NCBI GenBank assembly: GCA_050949745.1
Contig: JBMNGF010000018.1
Coordinates: 62,001 to 126,000 of the forward strand
Length of the DNA: 64,000 nucleotides
Source: Syntrophaceticus sp050949745
GTDB taxonomy: Bacteria; Bacillota; DSM-12270; Thermacetogeniales; Thermacetogeniaceae
Reading direction: 5' to 3'
The position numbers and the translations under genes are program-made. Positions 41,697 to 50,887 of the stretch are shown piece after piece; positions within the stretch are counted from its first letter, which is position 1; the number at the start of each line of letters is the position of its first letter. The notes below the pieces were generated by a model, which did no database searches, had not been told where the DNA came from, and saw only the letters and a list, made by a program, of their open reading frames with translations.

Positions 41697-43250
41697 ATGC
41701 CCTCCTGTGAAACTGATTTTCTGATTATTGGGAGTGGTATTGCCGGCCTTGTAGCAGCTTATAGGGCCAAAGAATATGGATCTGTAATGATCATTACGAA
41801 AGAGAAGGCGCAGGACAGTAACACAGAAAAGGCGCAGGGAGGAATTGCTGCTGCCGTTGATAATAGGGACTCACCATTTCTGCATCTGGAGGATACCCTG
41901 GGGGCAGGAGCCGGGTTTTGTGACACTGATGTTGTAGAGATCTTGGTCAATGAGGGTCCTGTCAGGGTCATGGAGCTGGTAGATATGGGTGTGCGTTTTG
42001 ACCGAGAGGGGAGTGCCTGGGTTCTGGGGCAAGAAGGAGCTCACAGTAAGAGAAGGATTCTTCATGCCAGTGATGCTACAGGTTGGGAGATCTCTAAGAA
42101 GCTGATTGAAAAGTGCCGTGCTGATAGACGCATTACCTTAAAGGAAGGTTGTTTTTTCGTTGATTTTCTGCGAGACTCCCGTACAGGCAGGTGCAGGGGC
42201 GGCCTGTTCATGGACAGCCTATCTGGTGAGTTTACTACATGCCAGGGGCGTGCTGTCATTCTAGCCACAGGCGGTGCTGGGCAGCTTTATGAAAACACCA
42301 CAAATCCTGCTGTGGCTACAGGGGATGGGATGGCTGCTGCTTACCGGGCAGGAGCAGCCTTGATGGATATGGAATTTGTCCAGTTTCACCCGACAGCCTT
42401 ATCTGTGAGTGGTATACCCCGTTTTCTGATCTCAGAGGCAGTTCGGGGTGAGGGGGCTTTTCTGCGCAACATCAATGGTGAGCGCTTTATGCCTGGTTAC
42501 CATGAGAAGGCTGAGTTGGCGCCTCGGGATGTGGTTTCTCGGGCGATTGTCACTGAGATGCGCAAAACAGGAGCGGATCATGTTCACCTGGATTTTTCTC
42601 ATTTGGATAGGGAAAGATTCAAGAAACGCTTTCCTAACATTTGGCGCAGCTGTGACCAGTATAGTATCGACCTGTCAGAGGGACTGATTCCTATAGCCCC
42701 AGCGGCTCATTATATTATGGGCGGTGTTGCGGCTGACAGAGATTGCAGGACAAGCATTCCCGGCCTTTATGCCTGTGGGGAGGTAGCGTGCAATGGTGTG
42801 CATGGTGCCAACAGGTTGGCCAGTAATTCTCTGCTGGAAGGGCTGGTATTCGGGGTGCGTGCTGTGGAACATGCCAAAGGGTATATTGAGAATAATTCCA
42901 ATGATGATGGGGACTTGCAGTGTAATATTGAAGAAAGGGTCCCTGATTGGGATGTTCCCTGGGAGAGCATAATCGGAGCGGCCCGTTCCCTGATGTGGGA
43001 TAAGGTTGGGATCGTTCGGACAGGGAGTGGCCTTGTCAAAGCTGCTGCTGAACTGGAAAGGCTCAAAGGGATTTGCCCCGAACGGCCGGCTTCCCGCCGC
43101 GGGATAGAAGCGCAGAATTTGCTTACCCTTGGCTCGTTGACAGCAAGAGCTGCCTTGATGCGCAAAGAAAGCCGCGGCGGACATTTCAGAGAAGACCATC
43201 CCTGCAGAGATGACAAGCAGTGGCTGAGGCACATTGTTTTCCAAAGATAA
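41697..43250 (+). CDS. nadB: L-aspartate oxidase
   Basis: 517 residues from ATG 41697 (AAGGGGATGGGG upstream); an earlier in-frame ATG at 41649 is less likely. FAD enzyme oxidising aspartate to iminoaspartate. Motifs: DFLIIGSGIAGLVAAYRA (Rossmann dinucleotide site), EKAQGGIAAAV, HSKRRILHASDATG, ATGGAGQLYENTTNP, FVQFHPTAL, LISEAVRGEGAFLRN, HYIMGGVA and GEVACNGVHGANRLASNSLL. The C-terminal helical domain has RSLMWDKVGIVRTG. Delivers its unstable product to NadA. Confidence 0.95.
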   Translation: MPSCETDFLIIGSGIAGLVAAYRAKEYGSVMIITKEKAQDSNTEKAQGGIAAAVDNRDSPFLHLEDTLGAGAGFCDTDVVEILVNEGPVRVMELVDMGVRFDREGSAWVLGQEGAHSKRRILHASDATGWEISKKLIEKCRADRRITLKEGCFFVDFLRDSRTGRCRGGLFMDSLSGEFTTCQGRAVILATGGAGQLYENTTNPAVATGDGMAAAYRAGAALMDMEFVQFHPTALSVSGIPRFLISEAVRGEGAFLRNINGERFMPGYHEKAELAPRDVVSRAIVTEMRKTGADHVHLDFSHLDRERFKKRFPNIWRSCDQYSIDLSEGLIPIAPAAHYIMGGVAADRDCRTSIPGLYACGEVACNGVHGANRLASNSLLEGLVFGVRAVEHAKGYIENNSNDDGDLQCNIEERVPDWDVPWESIIGAARSLMWDKVGIVRTGSGLVKAAAELERLKGICPERPASRRGIEAQNLLTLGSLTARAALMRKESRGGHFREDHPCRDDKQWLRHIVFQR

Positions 43251-43363
43251 CGGTGCCGGTGGCAGGCTTGCGTTATTGATTTGCAAAAAGGTTTCTTTTT
43301 TCAGACTTCTGACATCTGGCCTCTGACAACTATTTAGACATCTATTTAACGAGGTGGTATAAA

Positions 43364-44221
43364 ATGCTTCCTTTATGGTATGTTGATGAAACAGTACGCC
43401 GTGCCTTAGCAGAGGATGTGGGCAAAGGAGATCTGACCACAGATGCATTGGTGCCGGGAAGCCTGCGGGCTGAAGGGGTGATTTACAGCAAGGAGCAAGG
43501 CGTTTTGGCAGGAATGTCTGCCGCTGAGCGGACCTTTAGCTATCTCGATCCTGAGATAGAAATACAGTGGCAGCTATTGGATGGGAGTGAGCTTTCTCCT
43601 GGCAGTGTGATTGCACGGGTCAAAGGCAAAGGGCAGGCAATGCTGACCGGGGAACGGATAGCCCTCAATTTTCTGCAGCGGTTGTCAGGTATTGCTACAG
43701 CTACCAGAGAATTGTTAAAAATACTGGAAGGAACAAAGGCTAAACTTATTGACACCAGGAAAACAACCCCTGGCCTTAGGCTTCTAGAAAAATACGCAGT
43801 GCGTGTTGGTGGGGGGTATAATCACAGACTGGGACTTGATGACGGAGTATTGATCAAGGATAATCATATTAAAGTTGCCGGTGGTATTAAAGAGGCTGTC
43901 CGACGGGCAAAGGCTGGGGTTCCTCATACCATAAAGGTTGAAGTGGAGGTTGAATCCCTGGAGCAACTCAAAGAAGCACTGGATGCCGAAGCAGATATTA
44001 TTATGCTAGACAATATGCCCTTTGAAGTGATGAGAGAAGCGGTCAAGATTACTGACCGACGGGTCCCCCTGGAGGCTTCAGGGGGCATTTCTAAAGAAAC
44101 GCTCAGAAAGGTGGCAGAAACCGGGGTCGATCTGATCTCTGTGGGGGCTGTTACTCATTCTGTGAAGGCCTTGGATATCAGCATGGATATTGGAGAAATG
44201 AAAGGTTTTTTGACTGTATAA
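43364..44221 (+). CDS. nadC: Nicotinate-nucleotide pyrophosphorylase (carboxylating)
   Basis: 285 residues, ATG 43364 after GAGGTGG. Converts quinolinate and PRPP to nicotinate mononucleotide. Motifs: ALAEDVGKGDLTTDAL, LTGERIALNFLQRLSGIAT, DTRKTTPGLRLLEKYAV, GGGYNHRLGLDDGVLIKDNH, VEVEVESLEQ, DIIMLDNMP and EASGGIS. All phosphoribosyl and carboxylate-binding regions are in place. The stop codon shares a base with the start of the next gene (TAATG). Between nadB and nadC (43251-43363) lies a TTCAGACTTCTGACATCTGG repeat but no gene. Confidence 0.95.
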   Translation: MLPLWYVDETVRRALAEDVGKGDLTTDALVPGSLRAEGVIYSKEQGVLAGMSAAERTFSYLDPEIEIQWQLLDGSELSPGSVIARVKGKGQAMLTGERIALNFLQRLSGIATATRELLKILEGTKAKLIDTRKTTPGLRLLEKYAVRVGGGYNHRLGLDDGVLIKDNHIKVAGGIKEAVRRAKAGVPHTIKVEVEVESLEQLKEALDAEADIIMLDNMPFEVMREAVKITDRRVPLEASGGISKETLRKVAETGVDLISVGAVTHSVKALDISMDIGEMKGFLTV

Positions 44222-45054
44222 TGGAAATACTTGATGATAATGAACATCTTGATATAAACAACAATCTGGGGTCAGATGATCTGAAGGATCTGCGCTGTGG
44301 ACTGAAAACCAGGATTATTGCACAAAAGCTTTTTCATTTTCAAAGGGCCGGCTCTACAAATCAGCTCGCCTCAGATTTGGCGCGTAAAGGATATCCTGAA
44401 GGAACCTTGGTGGTAGCTGAGGAGCAGACTGCCGGCAGAGGGCGGTGGCAGAGGCCCTGGCATTCGCCTGCGGGGAAAGCCCTCCTTTTTTCCCTGATTC
44501 TGCGTCCAGAGATTTTACCTTCCCAGATACCTCAGATCACTTTAGTGGCTGGAGCTGCTGTCGCACGGGCAGTCCATCGACAGACAGGGATCAGAGTGGG
44601 CATCAAATGGCCTAATGATCTGATCTATCAAGGGAAAAAGTTCTGCGGCATACTGGTTGAGGGAAAGGTCAAGAACAGCCTGGTGCTGGGGATTGGTGTC
44701 AATGTGAATCAGGAAAGGGATGATTTCCCCCCCCAGCTGCGGAGTACAGCCACCTCCCTGAAAATGATCAAAGGAGAAGAGGTGCCTCGAGTGCCGCTGC
44801 TCCAGATAATCCTGGAGACACTGGAAGAGGATTATGAGGAATACTGCCGCTCAGGCTTTGCGCCTGTCCGCCGGTACTGGCTTCAATATGAAGCTGTACT
44901 GGGCAGAAAGGTGCGCCTTGTGATAAGTGGGCAGGATTTTTGTGGACATGCGATAGGGCTTGCTGAGGATGGGGCATTGCTTTTGCGGCTTCCACAGGGG
45001 GAAGAGATCAGGTGCAGCGCTGGAGAGGTTAACCTATGTCGGGAGGATGAATAG
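44221..45054 (+). CDS. birA: Biotin--[acetyl-CoA-carboxylase] ligase, short form without DNA-binding domain
   Basis: 277 residues. It begins with an acidic 30-residue stretch in place of the helix-turn-helix domain of bifunctional BirA, so it should not act as a repressor. The catalytic domain has FQRAGSTNQLASDLA, EEQTAGRGRWQRPWHS (the biotinyl-AMP loop GRGRxxRxW), LFSLILRP, GIKWPNDLIYQGKKFCGILVE and VLGIGVNVNQ. The C-terminal SH3-like part ends EIRCSAGEVNL. Attaches biotin to carboxylase carriers. Translationally coupled to nadC. Confidence 0.93.
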   Translation: MEILDDNEHLDINNNLGSDDLKDLRCGLKTRIIAQKLFHFQRAGSTNQLASDLARKGYPEGTLVVAEEQTAGRGRWQRPWHSPAGKALLFSLILRPEILPSQIPQITLVAGAAVARAVHRQTGIRVGIKWPNDLIYQGKKFCGILVEGKVKNSLVLGIGVNVNQERDDFPPQLRSTATSLKMIKGEEVPRVPLLQIILETLEEDYEEYCRSGFAPVRRYWLQYEAVLGRKVRLVISGQDFCGHAIGLAEDGALLLRLPQGEEIRCSAGEVNLCREDE

Positions 45055-45056
45055 AT

Positions 45057-45821
45057 ATGATAATGGTGATCGATGTAGGAAATACACATATAGTTTTGGG
45101 AGTATTTGCCGGAGATGAACTGGTTACCAGCTGGCGGATCGGCACTGACCGCCGCCGTACCTCAGACGATTTGGGGATGCTGGTGAAAAACCTTTTCTCC
45201 TTTCGCGGTTTAGATGCCCAGGATATAGAAGCTATTATGATGTCCTCGGTGGTACCACCACTAATCCATACCGTTAATAAGATGTGTCGAGACTATTTCG
45301 GGAAGGAGCCCCTTGTTGTGGGTCCTGGTGTGAAAACCGGAATGCCGATCCGCTATGAGAACCCGCGGGAGGTAGGAGCAGACCGCATTGTTAATGCGGT
45401 TTCAGTGGTTAAGCGTTATGGTGTGCCTGCAGTGATCATTGATTTCGGCACTGCTGCAACCTTTTGTGCGATTTCTCGGTCCGGAGAATATCTGGGCGGA
45501 GCCATCGCTCCCGGTATTGGGATATCAATTGAAGCGCTCTTTAAAGAGGCAGCCCAGCTTCCCCGTATTGAGCTGACCAGGCCGCAGCAGGTGATCGGGA
45601 AGAATACAGTAGCCAGTATGCAGTCAGGGATTTATTATGGATTTGCCGGACAGCTGGAGGGGATTGTTAAAAAGATGAAAGAGGAGATCGGTAATGATGC
45701 TGTAGTTGTGGCCACCGGTGGTCTGGCTGAGCTTATCTGTTCAGGATCAGACTATGTTGATCACATCGATCCAGATATTACCCTCTGGGGACTGAAGATT
45801 ATATATGAAAAAAACAGATAG
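45057..45821 (+). CDS. coaX: Type III pantothenate kinase
   Basis: 254 residues. First step of coenzyme A synthesis. Actin-like fold with VIDVGNTHIVLGVF (phosphate loop), SWRIGTDRRRTSDDLG, MMSSVVPPL, KTGMPIRYENPREVGADRIVNAV (substrate region), IDFGTAATFCAIS, GGAIAPGIGIS and ATGGLAELI. Type III enzymes are common in Clostridia. GGAGGATG lies just upstream. It overlaps the next gene by 17 bp. Confidence 0.95.
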   Translation: MIMVIDVGNTHIVLGVFAGDELVTSWRIGTDRRRTSDDLGMLVKNLFSFRGLDAQDIEAIMMSSVVPPLIHTVNKMCRDYFGKEPLVVGPGVKTGMPIRYENPREVGADRIVNAVSVVKRYGVPAVIIDFGTAATFCAISRSGEYLGGAIAPGIGISIEALFKEAAQLPRIELTRPQQVIGKNTVASMQSGIYYGFAGQLEGIVKKMKEEIGNDAVVVATGGLAELICSGSDYVDHIDPDITLWGLKIIYEKNR

Positions 45822-46803
45822 TGTTAACATCGGCCGGCTTGCATTACCTAATCGGGTGTTTTTATCTCCGATGGCCGGTTTTACCGACAAATCATTTCGT
45901 ATGCTGGCTCAAGAATACGGCTGTGGTTTTGTCTATACAGAGATGGTCAGCAGTGAAGCTATTCATTACCAAAGCCGTAGAACAGAAGAAATCTATGATC
46001 TAAGAGAAGAGAATTACCCAGTTGGGGTGCAGATCTTTGGCTCTGAGCCAGATAAAATGGCTCAGGCTGCCCAGGTTGTGGCAGAGCATGGCGCTGCTCT
46101 AGTAGATATCAATATGGGCTGCCCTACGCCTAAGATCGTTAAAAACGGGGAAGGGAGTGCGTTGCTGCGCGATCTTCCTAGAGCCGCAGAGATTATCAGT
46201 GCTGTTGTCAGTGCTGTGGATATTCCGGTAACTGTAAAGATGCGCAAGGGGTGGGCAGTTGGTGAATCAACAGCCCTGGAGTTGAGCATGCTGGCTGAAG
46301 ACTGCGGTGCAGCTGCAGTGGCTGTACACGGCCGTTCCCGTGAACAGTTCTACTCTGGGGAGGCTGATTGGGGAATCATCCGCCTGGTAAAAAAGGCTGT
46401 TAAAATTCCGGTTATTGGCAATGGGGATATTGCCATACCTGAAGATGCAAGCAGGATGTTTGAAGAAACAGGGTGTGATGCTGTAATGATCGGGAGAGCT
46501 GCCTTGGGTAACCCTTGGATCTTTCAAAGAACAGTGCACTATTTACAAACAGGAGAACTGCTTCCTGAGCCAGATGCAGAGGAGCGCATTAGAACAGCTT
46601 TGAAGCACTTCCAACTTGCGGTGAACCTCAAGGATGAGAAGGTAGCTGTACCCCAGATGAGAAAACAGCTGGCCCGTTATTTGAAAGGCCTTCCCGGTTC
46701 TGCCACATGGCGAACCAGAATAAACAACTGCCAAACAGCACAGGAGGTACATCACCTGCTCCAATCATATTTATGCACCGGAGACGGTTCCTGTCGCCTC
46801 TAG
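45805..46803 (+). CDS. dusB: tRNA-dihydrouridine synthase (DusB-like)
   Basis: 332 residues, FMN enzyme that reduces specific uridines in tRNA. Motifs: FLSPMAGFTDKSFRMLAQEY, GCGFVYTEMVSSEA, VQIFGSEPDKMAQAA, DINMGCPTPKIVKNGEGSALL with the catalytic cysteine in MGCPTPK, VTVKMRKGW, VHGRSREQFYSG, IGNGDI and VMIGRAALGNPWIF. The C-terminal helical domain (about 245-330) is present. Last gene of the nadC-birA-coaX-dus run, which shares cofactor themes rather than one pathway. A GTGGCA repeat follows at 46821. Confidence 0.94.
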   Translation: MKKTDSVNIGRLALPNRVFLSPMAGFTDKSFRMLAQEYGCGFVYTEMVSSEAIHYQSRRTEEIYDLREENYPVGVQIFGSEPDKMAQAAQVVAEHGAALVDINMGCPTPKIVKNGEGSALLRDLPRAAEIISAVVSAVDIPVTVKMRKGWAVGESTALELSMLAEDCGAAAVAVHGRSREQFYSGEADWGIIRLVKKAVKIPVIGNGDIAIPEDASRMFEETGCDAVMIGRAALGNPWIFQRTVHYLQTGELLPEPDAEERIRTALKHFQLAVNLKDEKVAVPQMRKQLARYLKGLPGSATWRTRINNCQTAQEVHHLLQSYLCTGDGSCRL

Positions 46804-46820
46804 ACCAATCAAGGGGAGAT

Positions 46821-46847
46821 GTGGCATGGGGACGTTTCGTTTGCCAC
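46821..46847. repeat. GTGGCA-arm palindromic repeat
   Basis: GTGGCATGGGGACGTTTCGT then TTGCCAC, 17 bp after the dus stop codon, possibly its terminator. It is followed by TTTCTCAAAAGTCAG, the same 15 bases that follow the copy at 49750. The remainder of 46848-47143 holds no gene, only short direct repeats of the type ATGTGACA(T/C)AGGGT at about 47009 and 47071. Confidence 0.82.
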
Positions 46848-47143
46848 CTTTCTCAAAAGTCAGTGTTACCTGGTACTCTTGTGAGGGGAGATGCTTTCCC
46901 GGAGACAGTATCTACTGCTCGTTTCCTGATACCGGAGTCACCAAGGGGGTTGTTCCTGTCATAAGGTGCGTCCCCTTTTGTCTTTATTTACCCACATTTA
47001 TCCACTAATGTGACATAGGGTTCAATTCACTCTTTCAGAAAAGCAACTGGATCTGTTTATAACAATACTGATGTGACACAGGGTCTCATTCGCCATCCTT
47101 CCGCTTTTGATATAGAATAGCTAACAATAGAAGGAGGATCTGA

Positions 47144-48061
47144 ATGATAGAATTCAAAAATGTAGAAATTGACGATAAAAAGTGGATAGACCCCCTCCTT
47201 GCTGCAGCCGATATGCAGGGCTGTCATTATAACTTTACCAACCTGTTTGCCTGGGCAAATACGTATCAGTACCAGGTAGCACAAGTAGAGGGCTTTTTGG
47301 TGGTTAAAGGGAATTTGGATGGGACGCATTATTATTTCTATCCAGCAGGCCAGGGCGATCCTAAGCCGGTCATTGAAGAAATGCTCAAAGATGCAGCAAG
47401 CCGCGGGGTTGAATTCAGATTAGGTGGACTATCAAAAGAGAATATAGCTGAGCTTGATAGTTTGTTTCCGGACAAGTTTGAGTACACTGAGGAACGAGAC
47501 AGTTTTGACTATGTTTACCTTTTAGATAAGCTTGTAACTCTAAAAGGTTCGGATTATCGAGGGAAACGCAACCACGTTAATTATTTTAAGAAGAATAACA
47601 ACTGGAGTTTTGAACAGATATCCTCAGAAAATATCGCTGATTGCTGGGAGATGAATACCGAGTGGGCTAAAATAAATGGAGTTAAGCATGATGTCCAACT
47701 TGCCAATGAATATAATGCGGTACGCTGCTGTTTCGAATATTTTGATGAACTGGGCTTAGAGGGGGGGCTGCTTCGCTGTGAAGGAAGAATAATTGCCTAC
47801 ACCATGGGGGACAGACTCAATCTCAATTCGGATACCTATGACATCCACATTGAAAAGGCATTTGGGGAAATTAAGGGTGCTTATCAGACGATCAACCAGC
47901 AGTTTGCTGCTTTTCTCCAGAAAGAGCATCCTGATTTGGTTTATATTAACCGTGAGGAGGATATGGGACAAGCTGGTTTGAGGAAGTCCAAGTTGTCTTA
48001 CCGTCCAGCTATTATGGTAGAAAAATACTGGGGAGTGGAGTTTGTTTCAAAACCAACCTGA
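47144..48061 (+). CDS. DUF2156 (LPG_synthase_C-like) protein
   Basis: 305 residues, soluble. It has the two tandem GNAT-like halves of the DUF2156 family. Recognisable blocks: CHYNFTNLFAWANTYQYQVA, FRLGGLSKENIAELDSLFP, DSFDYVYLLDKLVTLKGSDY followed by RGKRNHVNYFKK, GRIIAYTMGDRLN and an end with YINREEDMGQAGLRKSKLSY. This is the catalytic fold of lysyl-phosphatidylglycerol synthases, but stand-alone soluble members like this one have no known substrate. ATG 47144 follows AAGGAGGATCTGA. Possibly an aminoacyl- or acyl-transferase; not established. Confidence 0.88.
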   Translation: MIEFKNVEIDDKKWIDPLLAAADMQGCHYNFTNLFAWANTYQYQVAQVEGFLVVKGNLDGTHYYFYPAGQGDPKPVIEEMLKDAASRGVEFRLGGLSKENIAELDSLFPDKFEYTEERDSFDYVYLLDKLVTLKGSDYRGKRNHVNYFKKNNNWSFEQISSENIADCWEMNTEWAKINGVKHDVQLANEYNAVRCCFEYFDELGLEGGLLRCEGRIIAYTMGDRLNLNSDTYDIHIEKAFGEIKGAYQTINQQFAAFLQKEHPDLVYINREEDMGQAGLRKSKLSYRPAIMVEKYWGVEFVSKPT

Positions 48062-48128
48062 TGTAGGTCTGCAGGTCGGTATTCTACATTATGGCAAACG
48101 AAAGGCCCACATTAAACAGGAGGCAAGA

Positions 48129-49406
48129 ATGGGTGTAACTAATCGAGGAGAAGGGCTTTATCCGGTACTGCTGAACCTTGTACTTCAGGAGAACGGTTTG
48201 GATGCCTTAGTAGTTGCTGTTTCTGAGTTTGTACGCTCAACAGTAGTAATATTGGACAACAAATTTAATACCCTTGTTTCTTCAGATGATCTGAGCAGAT
48301 GTTCCTTTGAAGGGATTAAAAATCAGCTGCAGGAAGGCCTTAATAATTCTTGCGAAGGCAGGTTGATCGAATTAGATGAAGGAGGGCGGCCACTGGTATG
48401 TTTTATACAGCCTGTGCGAGCGGGAGCGGATATTCTCGGGTATCTATGTATCCTTGATGAATCCCAAAGGATAAGTGCTCTGGATACGATAGCAGTGGAA
48501 CAGGCTGCACTTGTGATTGCCCTGGATTTTCAAAAGCGTTTGGCAGTTGAAGAAATAGAGCGTCGCTATTTAAACGATTTTGTGCGGGATCTTCTGGAGG
48601 GAAGAATCGAATCAAGGGCTAGTGCCATGCACAGAGCTAATATTTACAAATGGGACCTGACAAAACCCCAGGTGTTATTTGCCATTAGGCTAGTGACACA
48701 AGGGGGTCATGGAGTTTCTCACACCAGTATCGAAGCCAAGATGTATTATCTCCAGAAACTTGAGAAGGTGATCAGGGGGGCTATGATCACTCATTCCGAG
48801 ATTAGGTATCTTGTTGCCTACCTGGGAGATGTTAATGCGATACTCTTGATTCCGAAAGCAGAGGGTGTGGCAGCGATAAAACAGGAATCAATAAAAATAG
48901 CCAAGTATTTAATTCCACAATTGCAAGGAGGTATTGACAAGAAACATTTGGAGGTTAAAATCGGTATCTCAAGGGTTTGTAACGATGTTTTCAGCCTTCC
49001 CGCGGCCTTTCGTGAGGCTAGGGAGGCTATACAGATGAATGTAGAGATGGATTCTTCCTCAGAGATCGTGCATTATGATGACCTGGGGATCAACAGGCTC
49101 TTGCTGCGAGTCACAGATCTAGAGGAAATGGAAAAGTATTGTGAAGAGCACCTAGGGGAATTGATCAGGTATGATAAAGATCACAGAGCTAATCTATTGA
49201 AAACATTGAGTGTAGTGATTGAGACCGACGGCAATCTCAAGGATGCTGCACAGAAATTGTTTATCCACTATAATACCCTGCGTTATCGGATACGAAGGAT
49301 TAAAGAAGTGGCGGGGATTGAGTTTAGCTCCTGGAGGAAGGTGGCCAGGGTTGTATTGGCTATTCAGGCGTATCATATCCTGCAGGCAAGAAAAAATATG
49401 AAGTAG
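48129..49406 (+). CDS. PucR/CdaR-family transcriptional regulator
   Basis: 425 residues from ATG 48129 (CAGGAGGC upstream); a longer frame to 48042 overlaps the previous gene and part of a degraded GTGGCA repeat and is not needed. N-terminal GAF-like sensory part (about 10-150), a middle GGDEF-like PucR/CdaR domain (about 165-300) with YLQKLEKVIRGA and VKIGISRVCND, and a C-terminal helix-turn-helix (HTH_30) with TDGNLKDAAQKLFIHYNTL and YRIRRIKEVAGI. Members regulate purine, sugar-acid or amino-acid use. The genes it controls are not obvious; the nucleoside-like operon starting at 58692 is one possibility, without direct evidence. Confidence 0.88.
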   Translation: MGVTNRGEGLYPVLLNLVLQENGLDALVVAVSEFVRSTVVILDNKFNTLVSSDDLSRCSFEGIKNQLQEGLNNSCEGRLIELDEGGRPLVCFIQPVRAGADILGYLCILDESQRISALDTIAVEQAALVIALDFQKRLAVEEIERRYLNDFVRDLLEGRIESRASAMHRANIYKWDLTKPQVLFAIRLVTQGGHGVSHTSIEAKMYYLQKLEKVIRGAMITHSEIRYLVAYLGDVNAILLIPKAEGVAAIKQESIKIAKYLIPQLQGGIDKKHLEVKIGISRVCNDVFSLPAAFREAREAIQMNVEMDSSSEIVHYDDLGINRLLLRVTDLEEMEKYCEEHLGELIRYDKDHRANLLKTLSVVIETDGNLKDAAQKLFIHYNTLRYRIRRIKEVAGIEFSSWRKVARVVLAIQAYHILQARKNMK

Positions 49407-49573
49407 CAGCTATTTGTCATACAGTGACAAGACCCGAAGTTAAAGATTGGTTCTCCCTCCTAATGACAGCATCCCTGGCAGGTGATAAGATCTATAATAA
49501 TTAACCTGTTTGGTGCCGTGGTTCAGGAGGTTTATTTATCAAAGATAACAATCAGACGGAAGGGTGTGCAGCT

Positions 49574-49747
49574 ATGAACGAAAAAGAGTTGGCGAGAAAA
49601 CTTGAGAAAGTATCTGAGGAGATCGACAGAGCAAAGCAGAGGATAATGAGGATCATGGCGAATCCAAATGACAAATACGAAACTGTAGAAGAGGAGAATG
49701 AATGGCAGCCGAGTAGCTATGAAAGGGGCTTTTTCACTCTCGATTAG
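49574..49747 (+). CDS. Small hypothetical protein, 57 residues
   Basis: ATG 49574, with GGAAGGGTG upstream, to TAG 49747. The product is MNEKELARKLEKVSEEIDRA followed by KQRIMRIMANPNDKYETVEE, ENEWQPSSYERGFFTLD: a charged coiled-coil-like helix and a short acidic/aromatic tail. No family recognised. Codon usage and the ribosome site look genuine. It follows the PucR-type gene by 167 bp and is followed at once by a GTGGCA repeat. Function unknown. Confidence 0.55.
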   Translation: MNEKELARKLEKVSEEIDRAKQRIMRIMANPNDKYETVEEENEWQPSSYERGFFTLD

Positions 49748-49749
49748 AT

Positions 49750-49776
49750 GTGGCAGAGGGACATTTCGTTTGCTAC
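49750..49776. repeat. GTGGCA-arm palindromic repeat, diverged
   Basis: GTGGCAGAGGGACATTTCGT then TTGCTAC; the right arm has one change. It is followed by CTTTCTCAAAAGTCAG as at 46821, so the two copies share flanking sequence and were probably copied together. Confidence 0.75.
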
Positions 49777-49892
49777 CTTTCTCAAAAGTCAGGTGGCACC
49801 TGATAACCTAGCCCTGTCCATGCAGATGGCTGAAAGATTTTACCGTATGAATAGGACATGTTTGAGTTAGAATGTACAAATTGATATAAAGC

Positions 49893-49926
49893 AAAAAACC
49901 CTTCTAAAATTCAGAAGGGTTTTTTG
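49893..49926. terminator. Bidirectional intrinsic terminator
   Basis: AACCCTTCT (49897-49905) and AGAAGGGTT (49913-49921) with loop AAAATTC, flanked by A-run and T-run. It lies between the plus-strand small gene and the minus-strand corrinoid-protein gene and can serve both. Confidence 0.88.
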
Positions 49927-50009
49927 TTGGACATATATTCTGCGGATTATGTTGGGAAATATTATATATATGGAAACCCTTTATGTCGGCTATTGAGGCG
50001 GTATTGAGG

Positions 50010-50034
50010 TGCAACGGGGACCATTTTTGTTGCA
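50010..50034. repeat. TGCAAC-arm palindromic repeat
   Basis: TGCAACGGGGACCATTTTTG then TTGCA. A second copy of this arm class with a better core is at 58978-59002, so the two flank the 50138-58858 operon. Confidence 0.7.
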
Positions 50035-50137
50035 TCCAATTCTGTTGCATCCAATCAGGGGGACGGCAGTATAAACAACTGCCAAACTGCAGAGGAAGGG
50101 CGCTTTCTGGGATAGCATCAATTGATCAGCTCTTCGC

Positions 50138-50803
50138 TCAGTGTCTGGGGAAGTCGTTTTTCTCCAGTTGCTCCATTAACACTAACAGTTCCGCTACATT
50201 TTTTGCGTACCCATCTGCACCAATTTTTTGGGCAAATTCTAGAGAAACTGAAGCACCGCCAACAATTACTCTGATTTTTTTCCGTAAGCCTTCCTCTTTC
50301 AGCATATCGATAACCTTTTCCATCCCTAACATAGGGGTAGACATCAAAGATGACATCGCTATTATGTTCGCCTGCATCTCTTTAGCTTTTTTTATAAATT
50401 GTTCAAGAGGCACATCACTACCCAAATCATAGACCCTATAGCCTTCAACCTCCAGCATAACTCGTATCAGGTTTTTGCCAATATCATGAATATCCCCATC
50501 CACAACACCGATGACAATTTTTGATTTTTTCTCCTGCTTATCTCCTGCCAAATGCGGGCGAAAAACATTCAGTCCCTTGTCCAGGGCCATGGAACAGATC
50601 AGAATTTCCGGGATCGAGTATACTCCCTGTTCCATCAACTTCCCTGCCATTTTCATGCCTGGAATCAAACCCCGGTTAATCCCTTCCATAGCAGGGTAGC
50701 CCATTTTGATATAGTTTTCTGCCAATTCACCGATGGTTTCATCCTCCATATTTACTACGGCATTAAGTAGCATCTGCAGCATCTCCTGCTGTGTTTTAAT
50801 CAT
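50138..50803 (-). CDS. Corrinoid (B12-binding) methyl-carrier protein
   Basis: 221 residues. N-terminal helical cap (about 5-90; MIKTQQEMLQMLLNAVVNME) and C-terminal cobalamin-binding domain with the lower-ligand motif DGDIHDIGKN (His106), then the SSLMSTPMLGM and VIVGGASVS segments (the SxL and GG elements). This is the MtbC/MttC/MtaC-type protein that carries a methyl group on cobalt between a substrate methyltransferase and an acceptor methyltransferase. It is the last gene of the minus-strand operon, 173 bp after the binding protein. Its likely partner is the zinc methyltransferase at 53066-54103. Confidence 0.93.
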   Translation of the reverse strand: MIKTQQEMLQMLLNAVVNMEDETIGELAENYIKMGYPAMEGINRGLIPGMKMAGKLMEQGVYSIPEILICSMALDKGLNVFRPHLAGDKQEKKSKIVIGVVDGDIHDIGKNLIRVMLEVEGYRVYDLGSDVPLEQFIKKAKEMQANIIAMSSLMSTPMLGMEKVIDMLKEEGLRKKIRVIVGGASVSLEFAQKIGADGYAKNVAELLVLMEQLEKNDFPRH

Positions 50804-50887
50804 GATGACCTCCTATAAGTTGTTCAAACTCCTGTGTATAGCCAAAGGCATGCAGGGAATATATATATACCTCTAGCTGTGAAAGAA

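Noticed and set aside
42675..43448. 257-codon open frame opposite nadB, and other long antisense frames in the window
   Set aside because: They are antisense to clear conserved genes, lack ribosome sites and show no family pattern.
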